A DNA stretch of 64,000 nt. Origin: UBA1479 sp038109305 (GTDB taxonomy: Bacteria; Pseudomonadota; Alphaproteobacteria; Rhodospirillales; Casp-alpha2). Below are positions 7,477-16,242 of this stretch, piece by piece (the first letter of the stretch is position 1; every line of letters starts with the position of its first letter). The position numbers and the translations under genes were made by a program. The stretch is taken from positions 192,431 to 256,430 of the forward strand of contig JAYNIR010000002.1 in NCBI GenBank assembly GCA_038109305.1, given 5' to 3'. The notes under the pieces are model-generated. The model was not told where the DNA came from. It saw only the letters and a list, made by a program, of their open reading frames with translations, and made no database searches.

Positions 7477-8832
7477 ATGAGCAATCCACGCCCCCAAACC
7501 GCCGAAAAACCGGGAAATAAGCCAGCCCCGAAAGTGGGCTTGGTCAGCCTCGGCTGCCCCAAGGCGCTGGTCGATTCTGAACGGATCATTACCCGGCTCC
7601 GGGCCGAGGGTTATGACCTGGTGGACAGCTATGACGGCGCCGATCTGGTCATCGTCAACACCTGCGCCTTTCTGGAAAGCGCGCGGGACGAAAGCCTGGA
7701 CGCCATCGGCGAGGCCATGAACGAAAACGGCCGCGTCGTGGTCACCGGGTGTCTCGGCGTGCACGAAGACCTGATCCGGGAAATCCATCCGGGCGTCCTC
7801 GCCGTCACCGGCCCGCATCAGTACGAAACAGTCATGCAGGCCGTGCATCAGGCCTTGCCGCCCCGCCACGACCCGTATCTCGACCTGGTGCCGCCACAGG
7901 GGCTCAAATTGACGCCCCGGCATTACGCGTATCTGAAGATTTCCGAGGGCTGTAACAACAAATGTTCGTTCTGCATCATCCCGTCGCTTCGGGGCGGACT
8001 GGCGAGCCGCCCGGTGGGCGACGTGCTGCGCGAGGCCGAAGACCTGGTGAAGGCCGGGGTCAAGGAACTGCTGGTCATTTCCCAGGACACGAGCGCCTAC
8101 GGCGTGGACATCAAATACGCCGAAAGCGAATGGCGGGACCGCACCCGGCAGACCCGGTTTCTCGATCTGTGCGAAGGGCTGGCGGAACTTGGGGTGTGGA
8201 CCCGCCTGCACTACGTCTACCCCTACCCGCACGTCGACCACGTCATTCCCTTGATGGCCGAAGGCAAGGCCCTGCCCTACCTGGACATTCCGTTTCAGCA
8301 CGCGAGCCCCAAGGTGCTGAAAGCCATGCGCCGGCCCGGCAATCAGGAAAAGACGCTGGAGCGCATCGAGAAATGGCGGGCGGAGTGCCCCGACCTGGTC
8401 ATCCGCTCGACCTTCATCGTCGGATTCCCCGGCGAAACGGAAGAAGATTTCGAATACCTGCTCGACTGGCTGGAAGAAGCGGAACTGGACCGGGTCGGTT
8501 GCTTCAAATACGAAAACGTGTCGGGCGCCCGCGCCAATAAACTCGACGGCCACCTGGACGAGGATGAAAAGCAGGACCGCTGGGAACAGTTGATGGAGGT
8601 TCAGCAGGCCGTCAGCGCCAAGCGGCTTGCACGGCTGGTCGGGCGGGAGCTTGACGTGCTGATTGACGAGGCGGCGGACGGCGACGCGGTCGGCCGGTCG
8701 TTCGCCGATGCGCCGGAAATCGACGGCGTCGTCCGGCTGTCCGGCGTGGGGACCGTCCGCGCGGGCGACATGATCCGGGCGAAGATCACGGGCTCGGACG
8801 ACTACGATCTGACCGGCAAACCGGTCGTTTAA
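7477..8832 (+). CDS. rimO: Ribosomal protein S12 methylthiotransferase RimO
   Basis: 451-aa radical-SAM methylthiotransferase that modifies the conserved aspartate of ribosomal protein S12. Domains in order: N-terminal UPF0004 domain with cluster cysteines in LVSLGCPKALVDSE, VNTCAFLESA and VTGCLGV; radical-SAM motif EGCNNKCSFCIIPSLRGG with the CxxxCxxC; then a C-terminal TRAM domain. SLGCPKALVDSE and the S12-type wording distinguish it from MiaB. Standalone gene, with no close partner downstream. Confidence 0.95.
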   Translation: MSNPRPQTAEKPGNKPAPKVGLVSLGCPKALVDSERIITRLRAEGYDLVDSYDGADLVIVNTCAFLESARDESLDAIGEAMNENGRVVVTGCLGVHEDLIREIHPGVLAVTGPHQYETVMQAVHQALPPRHDPYLDLVPPQGLKLTPRHYAYLKISEGCNNKCSFCIIPSLRGGLASRPVGDVLREAEDLVKAGVKELLVISQDTSAYGVDIKYAESEWRDRTRQTRFLDLCEGLAELGVWTRLHYVYPYPHVDHVIPLMAEGKALPYLDIPFQHASPKVLKAMRRPGNQEKTLERIEKWRAECPDLVIRSTFIVGFPGETEEDFEYLLDWLEEAELDRVGCFKYENVSGARANKLDGHLDEDEKQDRWEQLMEVQQAVSAKRLARLVGRELDVLIDEAADGDAVGRSFADAPEIDGVVRLSGVGTVRAGDMIRAKITGSDDYDLTGKPVV

Positions 8833-9159
8833 GAAAATTTAGGGATTGGGCGCCGGCGGTTCAGCCGTTGAACGCTCTCTTGGGCGCGGGCGGCGGCGGC
8901 CGATCGGCCTGCGCCCGGCGGCTTCGCCCATGAGGAGATCAGCGTTCCGCTACCCGGTTAACTGACTGCACCCTATCCTATGCCTTTCGTCCAGGTATGT
9001 GATGTATGTCACTAACTTGTGATGCAGTGCACGCTCTTATTGTAAGCCCCGATATTCAATTATTGTAAATAAACCGGAACGATTTTTATCGCCGATGGAG
9101 CAAGCACCGCCCCGGCCGATTCCGGCCGGCGAAATCGGAGCGCGATATTATGCTACCGA
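8833..9159. other. Intergenic stretch with no recognised gene
   Basis: This stretch holds a GC-rich inverted repeat just after rimO (8882-8887 with 8911-8916, enclosing GGCCGATCGGCC) that could act in transcript termination but lacks a T-run. It then becomes AT-richer and carries a CRP-like palindrome at 8998-9013. No reading frame on either strand looks like a gene. Confidence 0.5.
8998..9013. promoter_or_regulatory. CRP/FNR-family-like palindrome TGTGA-N6-TCACT
   Basis: The 16 bases match the cAMP-receptor consensus TGTGA-N6-TCACA at nine of ten defined positions. A second TGTGA-like half site (TTGTGATG) follows about 15 bases later. The site lies in an AT-rich gap about 500 bp upstream of the MBL-hydrolase gene. 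Which gene it would serve is unclear, since the nearest frame (minus strand, 9160-9408) is broken and faces towards it. Motif match only. Confidence 0.3.
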
Positions 9160-9408
9160 TTAGTCCGCGGCAACGGCGAACGGCGACCCGCGGTCGAAAC
9201 CGCCGGCGTCGGCCCACTTGGTAAAGCCGCGTTCTTCGTCCGTCGGAATGACCGCGCGGACGCCGCGCAATTCATCGATCAGCTGCTTCTGCCTCTCCAG
9301 AACGTTCTGCAGAACCTACATCTGTTCAGCTTGCGACTTGAACCGGGCCTCGATATCCTCAAGCGCCTCACCCAACACACGGGGTTGGCGTTTGAGTTTC
9401 GAAGACAA
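9160..9408 (-). pseudogene. Small coiled-coil protein with in-frame TAG
   Basis: An 82-codon frame from TTG 9406-9408 to TAA 9160-9162, interrupted by TAG at 9316-9318. On either side the composition is protein-like: a heptad-rich ALEDIEARFKSQAEQM before the stop, VLQNVLERQKQLIDELRG after it, then a WADAGGFDRGSPFAV tail. The continuous coiled-coil character across the TAG suggests a lost Gln or similar codon. No family recognised. The alternative is a chance open frame. Confidence 0.35.
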
Positions 9409-9517
9409 TAGGCACCTTATGGTTTAAGAGTAATTGTACCGGATTGGCGTGGATGTGACAGCCTTCATCCTAGACTTCAACTATATATTGTTAAGTCATT
9501 GATGTAAAAGATTTTTC

Positions 9518-10171
9518 ATGAAAGCCGCCGTCATTCCCGTCACGCCGCTGCAGCAGAACTGCTCGCTTGTCTGGTGCGAAGCGACCATGAAGGCGGCCTT
9601 TATCGATCCGGGCGGCGAGCCCGACCGGCTGAAACAGGCGGTGGCGGAAACCGGCGTGACGCTGGAAAAAATCCTGGTGACCCACGGCCATCTGGACCAC
9701 GCGGGCGCAGTGGCCGACCTGGCCGATGAATTCGGCCTGCCCATCGAAGGCCCGCATCCGGACGACAAATTCTGGATCGATCAACTGCCGACCCAGGGGC
9801 GGCAATACGGGTTCGGCGAATTGCGGACGTTCGAGGCCGACCGCTGGCTCGGCGACGGCGACCTGTGCACGGTCGGCGAACAAACCTTCGAGGTCTATCA
9901 CTGCCCCGGCCACACGCCGGGCCATCTGGTGTTTTTTCACAAGGACGAGCGGGTCGCCTTCGTCGGCGACGTGCTGTTCCAGGGTTCGGTCGGGCGGTCC
10001 GACTTTCCCCGGGGCGACGGCCCGACGCTGATCAAATCGATCCGCGAAAAGCTGTTCCCCTTGGGCGACGACATCACGTTTGTGCCGGGCCACGGGCCGC
10101 TGTCGACCTTCGGGCATGAGCGCGAAACCAATCCCTACGTCGCCGACCGCCTGTTCCAGCGGGCTGATTGA
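9518..10171 (+). CDS. MBL-fold metallo-hydrolase, glyoxalase II-like
   Basis: 217-aa metallo-beta-lactamase-fold hydrolase of the short glyoxalase II-like (YcbL) group. Zinc motifs in order: THGHLDHAG, then CPGHTPGH, the bridging aspartate in FVGDVLF, and the last His in PGHGPLS. Short size and lack of a C-terminal glutathione-binding domain argue against canonical GloB. Likely a cytosolic thioester or related hydrolase; substrate unknown. Fifteen bases separate it from the formyltransferase-like gene, so they may be cotranscribed. Confidence 0.88.
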   Translation: MKAAVIPVTPLQQNCSLVWCEATMKAAFIDPGGEPDRLKQAVAETGVTLEKILVTHGHLDHAGAVADLADEFGLPIEGPHPDDKFWIDQLPTQGRQYGFGELRTFEADRWLGDGDLCTVGEQTFEVYHCPGHTPGHLVFFHKDERVAFVGDVLFQGSVGRSDFPRGDGPTLIKSIREKLFPLGDDITFVPGHGPLSTFGHERETNPYVADRLFQRAD

Positions 10172-10186
10172 CCGGAGACACCGCCC

Positions 10187-10885
10187 TTGAAAACCATTCT
10201 TCTACTGGCCGAAGCCGACGAACTGCCGGGTGTCACCAAACTGATCGAGGGCGCCAGGCCTGACGCGCAGGTGATCGGCGTGTCGACGCTGAGGGAATTG
10301 GATGCCGCGACGGCCGATCCCACGGGCCTGCGGCTGGTCGCATTCTGTACCGATGTGATCGTGCCGGCGGCGGTGCTGGCGCGGCTCGACGGCCCCGCCT
10401 ACAACATCCACCCGGGCCCGCCGACGGTTCGGGGGATCTATCCTTCCGTGTTCGCGCTTTATCAGGGATTTGACCGGTACGGCGCGACGCTCCACGAAAT
10501 CGCCGAAGAGGTCGATTTCGGCCCGATCACCGCCGTCAAATACGCGGATATCCGGGGCGGCACGGACCGGATCCGGCTTGAACTGATGGCGCGGGAGCTG
10601 GTCACCCGGCTGATATCCAGCCACGCGGCGGCATTGGTCGATCAGGACAGCCCCCTGCCCCACATCGCCGAAGCATGGTCCGGCCCGGCCTGGTCGAAAC
10701 GGGATTTCGACGATCTATGCCGCCTGCCCGACAACATCACCGAAGACGAATACCAACGCCGTTATCGGGCCGTCGGAGAAGGCCCCGACCACGCGCTTTA
10801 TTTCGAGAAATTCGGCCGCCGCTTTTCCCTGACGCCGCCGGCGTTCACCGGCCCCATCGTCAAGGGCGGCCGGCAGGTCGGCTGA
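10187..10885 (+). CDS. Formyltransferase-fold protein
   Basis: 232-aa protein with the central motif of the formyl-transferase fold: YNIHPGPPTVRGIYP (catalytic Asn and His) and, 45 residues on, VDFGPI in place of the usual VDTGPI. It lacks the C-terminal RNA-binding domain of methionyl-tRNA formyltransferase and is too short for it, so it probably acts on a small molecule. The start is TTG at 10187, with a GGAGA ribosome binding site at a good distance; no ATG fits. Formyl donor and acceptor unknown. Confidence 0.75.
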   Translation: MKTILLLAEADELPGVTKLIEGARPDAQVIGVSTLRELDAATADPTGLRLVAFCTDVIVPAAVLARLDGPAYNIHPGPPTVRGIYPSVFALYQGFDRYGATLHEIAEEVDFGPITAVKYADIRGGTDRIRLELMARELVTRLISSHAAALVDQDSPLPHIAEAWSGPAWSKRDFDDLCRLPDNITEDEYQRRYRAVGEGPDHALYFEKFGRRFSLTPPAFTGPIVKGGRQVG

Positions 10886-11009
10886 CCGGTTGCCCGCCAC
10901 CGCCTCCGGCCCAAACGACAAAGGGCGGCGACCCCTACCTGGAAGCCCGGCCCTTCTTAATTTGCCCACCCTCTCCCGACTGTTACGTCGATCAGGCCAA
11001 AAGCTATTG

Positions 11010-12329
11010 TCAGGCGGTATCCTTGCCCCTGAACTTGTTTTCCATGTCGAGGCGAATTTTCACCGCTTCGAGCGTTTCGTCCGCATCCACATCCTGCCAG
11101 CGGACCGGCTGGCCTTCGGCGATATCGGATTTCAGCACCACGTTGTGGGCGAGGCCGATGGGCAACCCGCCAATCTGTAGCGATTTTTCCGCCGGCAGCA
11201 GCTTGCCCCACACCGTGAAGCCGCCTTCACCGTCGAGCTTTTCGCCAGCCTTCAACGGCCGCTTGGCGGTGGCGACAACGTCGCCCCGGAAGCCCAAGGT
11301 CGCCCCCGTCGGCTTGTTCAACAGCGCCGCCGAGAGGATCGAGATGTTGAGCTCAAGCCCGATCAAGTGGAACGGCTTGTACATGGCCGAATAGCGGCCG
11401 GTCGCGTCGGTGTTCATGCCGTACTGGCGGAAGCATGCGGCGGCGTAATCGTTGGGCGCTTCGATAACGACATAGACGCCCCAGCGCAGATCCCTGGCGA
11501 CCGGGCGGCCGTCGCGTTCGATGGAGGTCACGACCTCGACCTGGCCCTTCCTTTCCAGCATCCCGCCGTCAGCGGTCGGGCGTAACACGTGGGCCAGGTC
11601 ATCCATCCCGGCGGCCGGGAAGTTAAGCCCATTCGACGGCGGCGTCAGATCCGTCGCGTTGGCAATCGCCGCCATCTCGAGCGCCGATTTGGTGCCGTCG
11701 AGGAAGCTGTTGAACATCTGGCTGTTCATGCCAGCGGCGGCGGCCTGTTCCTTGGTTAAACCGTAGTGATCCCAGACCGTGTCCGGCGTCGAGGCGTGAT
11801 ACTTCGGCAGGTACTTGGTTCCCTTGCCGGCGGCAACGACCTCGAACCCGGTGGCCCGCGCCCATTCGACCATTTCACAGGTCAGCGCCGGCTGGTCGCC
11901 GTAGGCCATGGAATAGACGACGCCTGCGGCGCGCGCTTCCGCGGCCAAAAGCGGCCCGACGAGCACATCAGCCTCGACGTTCACCATGACGATGTGGATG
12001 CCGTTCCTGATCGCCTCGCGGGCGTGGCGGATGCCGACGATTGGGTTGCCCGTGGCTTCGACCATCACGTCGACGCCGCCCTTTTCCATCATTCGGGTGG
12101 CGTTGTCGGTGAATTCCGTGTTGTCGATCAGCTCATCCGCCCAGCCGACGTTGCGGCAGGCCGCCTTGGCGCGGTCGGGCGCCAGGTCGGCGATGCAGGC
12201 GACAGTCAGGCCCGGCGTCGTCGACACCTGCGACAGAAACATGCTGCCGAATTTGCCGGCGCCGATCAGGCCGACGCGCACGGGTTTGTCGGCGGCCGCG
12301 CGGGCCGCCAATTCTTGATAGATGTACAT
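11010..12329 (-). CDS. NAD(P)-dependent oxidoreductase, homoserine dehydrogenase-like with C-terminal SAF domain
   Basis: 439 aa. N-terminal Rossmann domain with VRVGLIGAGKFGSMFLSQ, followed by the homoserine-dehydrogenase-like VEATGNPIVG and a Gfo/Idh-like VNVEADVLVG. The C-terminal 80 residues (RPLKAGEKLDGEGGFTVWGK and on) look like a SAF domain. This architecture occurs in sugar and sugar-acid catabolic clusters. The gene is last of a minus-strand set, 5 bp after a PhyH-type dioxygenase, with a GntR regulator upstream. The substrate is unknown; I infer a catabolic carbonyl/alcohol step downstream of the dioxygenase. Confidence 0.8.
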   Translation of the reverse strand: MYIYQELAARAAADKPVRVGLIGAGKFGSMFLSQVSTTPGLTVACIADLAPDRAKAACRNVGWADELIDNTEFTDNATRMMEKGGVDVMVEATGNPIVGIRHAREAIRNGIHIVMVNVEADVLVGPLLAAEARAAGVVYSMAYGDQPALTCEMVEWARATGFEVVAAGKGTKYLPKYHASTPDTVWDHYGLTKEQAAAAGMNSQMFNSFLDGTKSALEMAAIANATDLTPPSNGLNFPAAGMDDLAHVLRPTADGGMLERKGQVEVVTSIERDGRPVARDLRWGVYVVIEAPNDYAAACFRQYGMNTDATGRYSAMYKPFHLIGLELNISILSAALLNKPTGATLGFRGDVVATAKRPLKAGEKLDGEGGFTVWGKLLPAEKSLQIGGLPIGLAHNVVLKSDIAEGQPVRWQDVDADETLEAVKIRLDMENKFRGKDTA

Positions 12330-12334
12330 TCGAA

Positions 12335-13135
12335 TTACTCCGCTGCGGCTTTGGTTTGGGCGACAAGTTCATCAAGACAATCGTCGGCCAGCGCCTCAAT
12401 CGGCGCAAAGTCGCGGTGGGCGATCCATTCCGGCCGGTTGAAGGCACGGATGTGATTATCCACGCGGCAGAGTGACAGGTAGACGATGGTCCGCCCGAAA
12501 GGTGAGATGTTGGGCGGGCTCGCGTGAACCAGCAGCGATGAAAACACCAATATGCTGCCCGCCGCCCCGGTCGGCGCGACGCAGCCGCCTTCTTCGGCAA
12601 GCTTGACGACGGTCTCCCGGTCGAGCGTCCACAGCGGATAGGACGTTGTTCCCAAGTCGTGACCGGCGGCGACGACGCCTTTCTTGTGGCTGCCCGGAAT
12701 GAACAGCAGCGGGCCATTGGCCGCCGTCACGTCATCCAGAAACACCGCGATGTTCATGGCGCTCGGTTCCGGCATTTCGTCGTCCCGGTGCCAGGTGCCG
12801 AAATCCTGATGCCACTGCCACACCTCGCCGTCGAAGGCCGCCTTGGCGTTGACCTTGTATTGATGCATGTACAGCTTGCCGTCGAGCAACTGTTCCACCG
12901 GCTCGATCAGGCGCGGATGGGCGCCGAGCCGCCGGAAGCCTTCGTTGTATGTGTGGGCGGCGAAGGCGGTGCGGGCGATACCGGAGCTTTCACGCCAGAC
13001 CTCTTCCCGATCCATGGCGTAGACGTTATCCGCCTCGCGTTTCAGCATCGCGGCTTCGTCGGGCGTGAACCGGCCGGGGAAGAACAGATAGCCTTCCTCG
13101 TCGAAGCGTTTCAATTCTTCCTGCGTCAGTCTCAT
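12335..13135 (-). CDS. Phytanoyl-CoA dioxygenase family (PhyH) protein
   Basis: 266-aa Fe(II)/2-oxoglutarate dioxygenase. Iron ligands: H-x-D in WQWHQDFGTWH and the distal His in LLVHASPPN; a 2-oxoglutarate-binding Arg follows in FGRTIVYLS. ATG 13133-13135 has GGAGG at a good distance, so I discard the 36 additional upstream codons. Members hydroxylate diverse small molecules, not only phytanoyl-CoA. It lies between a GntR regulator and the SAF-type oxidoreductase, suggesting hydroxylation then oxidation of one substrate. Confidence 0.88.
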   Translation of the reverse strand: MRLTQEELKRFDEEGYLFFPGRFTPDEAAMLKREADNVYAMDREEVWRESSGIARTAFAAHTYNEGFRRLGAHPRLIEPVEQLLDGKLYMHQYKVNAKAAFDGEVWQWHQDFGTWHRDDEMPEPSAMNIAVFLDDVTAANGPLLFIPGSHKKGVVAAGHDLGTTSYPLWTLDRETVVKLAEEGGCVAPTGAAGSILVFSSLLVHASPPNISPFGRTIVYLSLCRVDNHIRAFNRPEWIAHRDFAPIEALADDCLDELVAQTKAAAE

Positions 13136-13181
13136 TGTTCGTCCCTCCATGAATTGGCAATTTTGTTCGTTCGCGTTTTCG

Positions 13182-13826
13182 TCAATTATCTTTAAGGCGC
13201 CGGTAGGTTGCTTCACCGGCTTTTTCCGCGTGCCGGGCGGCAAGGTCTCCCGCCTGCTTCACATCGCCTTCGGCGACAGCTAGGGCGATGGCTTCGTGTT
13301 CGGTCCAAATGCCGGGCCAGGCGGCCCGATCTTCCAGGACGACGCGCATGGACCGCGCCATGTGCGGCCAGAAGCCTGCCGCTGTAACCGAGATCTCCAC
13401 GTTCCCGGAAAGGTCGTGGAGTGTTTTGTGAAAAGCGATGTCGGCATCGGCGATGGCGCCCAGGTCGCCCTTCGTCGCGACAACTTTGCCCTTTTCGACC
13501 AACGGCAACAGCCCGCGCTCGCGTTTTTCCGCCGCGAGCCGCGCGGCGAGCCGATCAAGCGCGCCGCGCACCTGATAGAGACCGAGCAGTTTTTCCGCAT
13601 CGATGGGCGCCACCATCTGGCCCTTGCGGCCGCGGTCGACGACAAGACCTTCGCGCTTCAAAAGGACCAGCGCATGGCTGATTGGCTGGCGGCTGACGCC
13701 GAGCTGTTCCGCCAGTTCTTCCTGCGCCAGGGGGGCGCAGGGCGCCAAGTCGCCGGACATGATGGCGCTCCGAATGGCGTCATGGGTCTGGGCGACTAGG
13801 TCGGGTTTGGCGGCGAGCGGACGCAT
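13182..13826 (-). CDS. GntR-family transcriptional regulator, FCD (FadR) subfamily
   Basis: 214 aa. N-terminal winged helix (AIMSGDLAPCAPLAQEELAE, then LGVSRQPISHALVLLKREGL) and a C-terminal all-helical FCD ligand domain with FHKTLHDLSGN and EHEAIALAVAEGDVK, which carry the usual metal-binding His and Asp positions. It heads the dioxygenase/oxidoreductase set (47 bp upstream of the dioxygenase gene) and is its probable local regulator. The upstream region lacks the TTGTATACAA palindrome found elsewhere in the window but has three GAATTC repeats with 7-bp period at 13862-13881. Confidence 0.9.
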   Translation of the reverse strand: MRPLAAKPDLVAQTHDAIRSAIMSGDLAPCAPLAQEELAEQLGVSRQPISHALVLLKREGLVVDRGRKGQMVAPIDAEKLLGLYQVRGALDRLAARLAAEKRERGLLPLVEKGKVVATKGDLGAIADADIAFHKTLHDLSGNVEISVTAAGFWPHMARSMRVVLEDRAAWPGIWTEHEAIALAVAEGDVKQAGDLAARHAEKAGEATYRRLKDN

Positions 13827-13861
13827 AGGGTTCCTTGGGTTTCCAATTGTTTTTAATTTGT

Positions 13862-13881
13862 GAATTCAGAATTCGGAATTC
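13862..13881. repeat. Three GAATTC copies with 7-bp period upstream of the GntR gene
   Basis: GAATTC occurs at 13862, 13869 and 13876 with one spacer base between copies, 36-55 bp upstream of the GntR start codon. Each copy is palindromic. The position is right for promoter or operator function, but no factor with this target is known to me. Confidence 0.4.
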
Positions 13882-13934
13882 CTCGTACAAGCCACCTGGG
13901 CCCCTGTCAACCCACCAAGAGCGGGTGGTCGCAG

Positions 13935-13969
13935 AAAAGGCGGCGCCACGATCATGTGACGCCGCCTTT
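13935..13969 (-). terminator. Rho-independent terminator after the broken TIM-barrel gene
   Basis: On the minus strand, AAAGGCGGCG pairs with CGCCGCCTTT around a 15-base loop and the 3' arm runs into TTTTC. It lies 66 bp downstream of the TIM-barrel stop codon and before the GntR promoter, separating the two minus-strand units. Confidence 0.65.
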
Positions 13970-14035
13970 CGTTGAGGGCCCTTGGCCGGTCGGGGGGAAC
14001 CGGCCGCGGGTGGGAGGAACTTATTGATCCGGGCG

Positions 14036-15042
14036 TTACGCCGCCGCCTCGCGTTTGACGGCATCCCACGTTTCGCACATCCATTCGACGCAGGCGACGG
14101 CCTGATCGAACAGGGAATATTTGCATCCCTCGCCATAATCCGTGCCGGGGATGAATTCGGTCGAAATCTGGCCCAGCTCGCCCTTCGGATCATTGGCGTG
14201 GTGGCGCATCAGCATGCGGATGCATTCCTTCCACGGCTCCAACAGCGCGCCGTCCCAATCCGCATGGTATTCGCCGGGCTTCGGCTGCACGAACGGATAC
14301 TGAATGCCTCGGCCGACGGCGCCGTCCGGATGGCGGCCGGTTTCGTTCACCGGATTATTGGGAATGGCGGCACGGGCATGGCAGTGGCGGACCCATCCGG
14401 CATTGATCAATTCCTCGAGTACGTTGCCCGGCGTGTACGGATCAAAGATCACCTCCCCCGCCGCGATCTGTTTGTTCGTGTCGAAAATTTTCTGTTCCTT
14501 GGGATTATCGATTTTGAAAATCACATGGCTGTGGTTCAGGGTGATGTTGAATTCCACCCCCCGCGCTTCGACCATGCGGCCGACGCGGGCGACGCGGGCG
14601 ACGCGGGCGAAATCCTCCGACCACATGTTCACATGCACTTCGAAGCACGGGATGACGCCGTATTTCCCGCCGAGTTCCGCTGCCCACAGATACGCGTTCA
14701 GGATTTCGTCTTCGGTGACCACATGGCCTTTCGCGTGATTGATCTTGATCTGCGTATTGAGGACGAGGGAGCCCAAGCGCCTGCCGGTTTCGAGATTTTT
14801 CTCGAGCAACGCTTCGTCCTGGCCCAACACGTAAAACCAGCCGCCCACCCACACCGGCAGGCCTTATTTGTCCCACGCACGCTCGAAGTCGTCGATCTGG
14901 TTCGGGTCCGGCATTTTGTCCAAGTAATCGAACACGCCCGCGTCCCGCACCATGCGGAAGCGCGTGTCCATATCGGCATGGGGTCCGTGTGGGTGTGTTT
15001 GATGCCGTTCGTTTGAATACCGAAAAGAAGCTCGCTGGCCAT
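14036..15042 (-). pseudogene. Xylose isomerase-like TIM-barrel protein, frameshift plus nonsense
   Basis: Reconstructed protein of about 335 aa starting MASELLFGIQTNGIKHTHTD (ATG 15040-15042). A one-base shift in the C-run near 14980-14985 is needed to continue into HADMDTRFRMVRDAGVFDYL. A TAA at 14864-14866 then interrupts DK-GLPVWVGGWF. The remainder is open to 14036 and holds metal-binding-type segments such as CFEVHVNMW and LNHSHV. The family includes sugar isomerases and epimerases of catabolic operons. A 9-bp unit, GACGCGGGC, is repeated three times at 14582-14608 and encodes an Arg-Val-Ala repeat. Two lesions make loss of function likely. Confidence 0.65.
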
Positions 15043-15124
15043 CATTCGTCCCCTGCTGATTGCCCCAGGCGAAAATATCCCGCGCATGGTAGCGCAACGG
15101 CGGCCCGAGGCAATGGCCGCCCGG

Positions 15125-16120
15125 TCACCACCCCATCATTTTTCTGATGGCTTCGGCCACGTCCTCGGCCGGGTTTAGGGGCGGGTGCGTCCAGTTTTCC
15201 CAGACTGTCCCGGCGCGAAGCGGCCGAGCGTACCCGTTATCGAACAGGAAATCGTGGAACCGTTTGTGCTTGGGTGTGATCAGCGGCGCCGGTTCATATA
15301 GATAGACCTGGCCCGGGCGTGCGCAGGCCTCCGTCGACATGGACACGCTGTCGCCAGTGACGATCACCGTTTCCGCATGGGCGAGGTATCCCATGTAGGG
15401 GTTTCCCGCCGGGTCTCCCCAGCGATAGATGTAGTACGGCACGCCCTGAAGCGCCGCCAGAAGCGACGGTATGGTGTTCCGGTCTTCCGATTCCTCAAGC
15501 CGGCGGCTAGTCGACACCAGCAGTGCGCCGCCCCGATCGTTCGCCATCTTGGCGGCGAGCCGCGCGCATTCGCCGGCCATGTCCGGCCCGAATTCACGGC
15601 GCCGGGTGCTTCCGCCGACCATCAGCGCGACCAGCGGCCGCGGCAGCGGCGCGAAGGCCTTCTCCCACTCCGATTTTGCGTCGGCCAGCACATCCGCCGT
15701 CACGCCGTGGGGTGCTGCCGGCACGACGATGGCGTTTTTGGCGACGGGGCCGCCATCGTGGGCGGGCTGCGCGATCAGGTCGAAATCCCGGCCCCCGGCG
15801 CCCGGATGCATGATGTGGGCAAGCTTCGTCCGGCCGACGGAAAGGCGTTTGATACGCCTGGCGGCGGAGGCGCTGCGCCGCCCGGCGGAAATCACCAGAT
15901 CGGGCCACGGCGGCGTAAGATGCAGGCGGCTTTCCCGCGTCAACGCCCGGAAAGACCGCCCCAGCAGAAAATTCGGCAGGCCGACCAGCGAGCCGTAGGC
16001 GATGTCCTTGATCTCGTGCGGCAGGCCCAAAACCCGCGCCACGCCCAGGCATTGGCTGCGGTTGCCGGGCCGGTCGTCGGCCAGCACCCAGATCAGGGGA
16101 CTGTGCGCAGTCGCGTTCAT
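15125..16120 (-). CDS. ELM1/GtrOC1 family protein (nucleoside-diphosphate-sugar epimerase-like annotation)
   Basis: 331-aa member of the family named after plant mitochondrial fission factor ELM1 and common in alphaproteobacteria. Family features: an N-terminal VLADDRPGNRSQCLGVA, VISAGRRSA, and a C-terminal VTGDSVSMSTEACARPGQVY, the last resembling the nucleotide-sugar region of GT-B glycosyltransferases. Start at ATG 16118-16120, because the family begins just before WVLADDRPGN. Function in bacteria is uncertain; a glycosyltransferase-like envelope role is plausible. Confidence 0.82.
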   Translation of the reverse strand: MNATAHSPLIWVLADDRPGNRSQCLGVARVLGLPHEIKDIAYGSLVGLPNFLLGRSFRALTRESRLHLTPPWPDLVISAGRRSASAARRIKRLSVGRTKLAHIMHPGAGGRDFDLIAQPAHDGGPVAKNAIVVPAAPHGVTADVLADAKSEWEKAFAPLPRPLVALMVGGSTRRREFGPDMAGECARLAAKMANDRGGALLVSTSRRLEESEDRNTIPSLLAALQGVPYYIYRWGDPAGNPYMGYLAHAETVIVTGDSVSMSTEACARPGQVYLYEPAPLITPKHKRFHDFLFDNGYARPLRAGTVWENWTHPPLNPAEDVAEAIRKMMGW

Positions 16121-16242
16121 GGCCCGCTTATGGCACGGCACGGCGGCGGCAATCAACGCATCAAAGACCGGGCGCGAAAACTTTAAGGGAGGATGTGACG
16201 GATGACCTATCGGACCGGTCCTGAACCCGCTAGGGTCTGGTC

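Noticed and set aside
8841..8932. 30-codon minus-strand frame MGEAAGRRPIGRRRPRP
   Set aside because: No SD, biased composition, located in a GC-rich inverted repeat.
9218..9427. 69-codon plus-strand frame in the gap after rimO
   Set aside because: Ser/Arg-rich; the opposite strand looks more protein-like.
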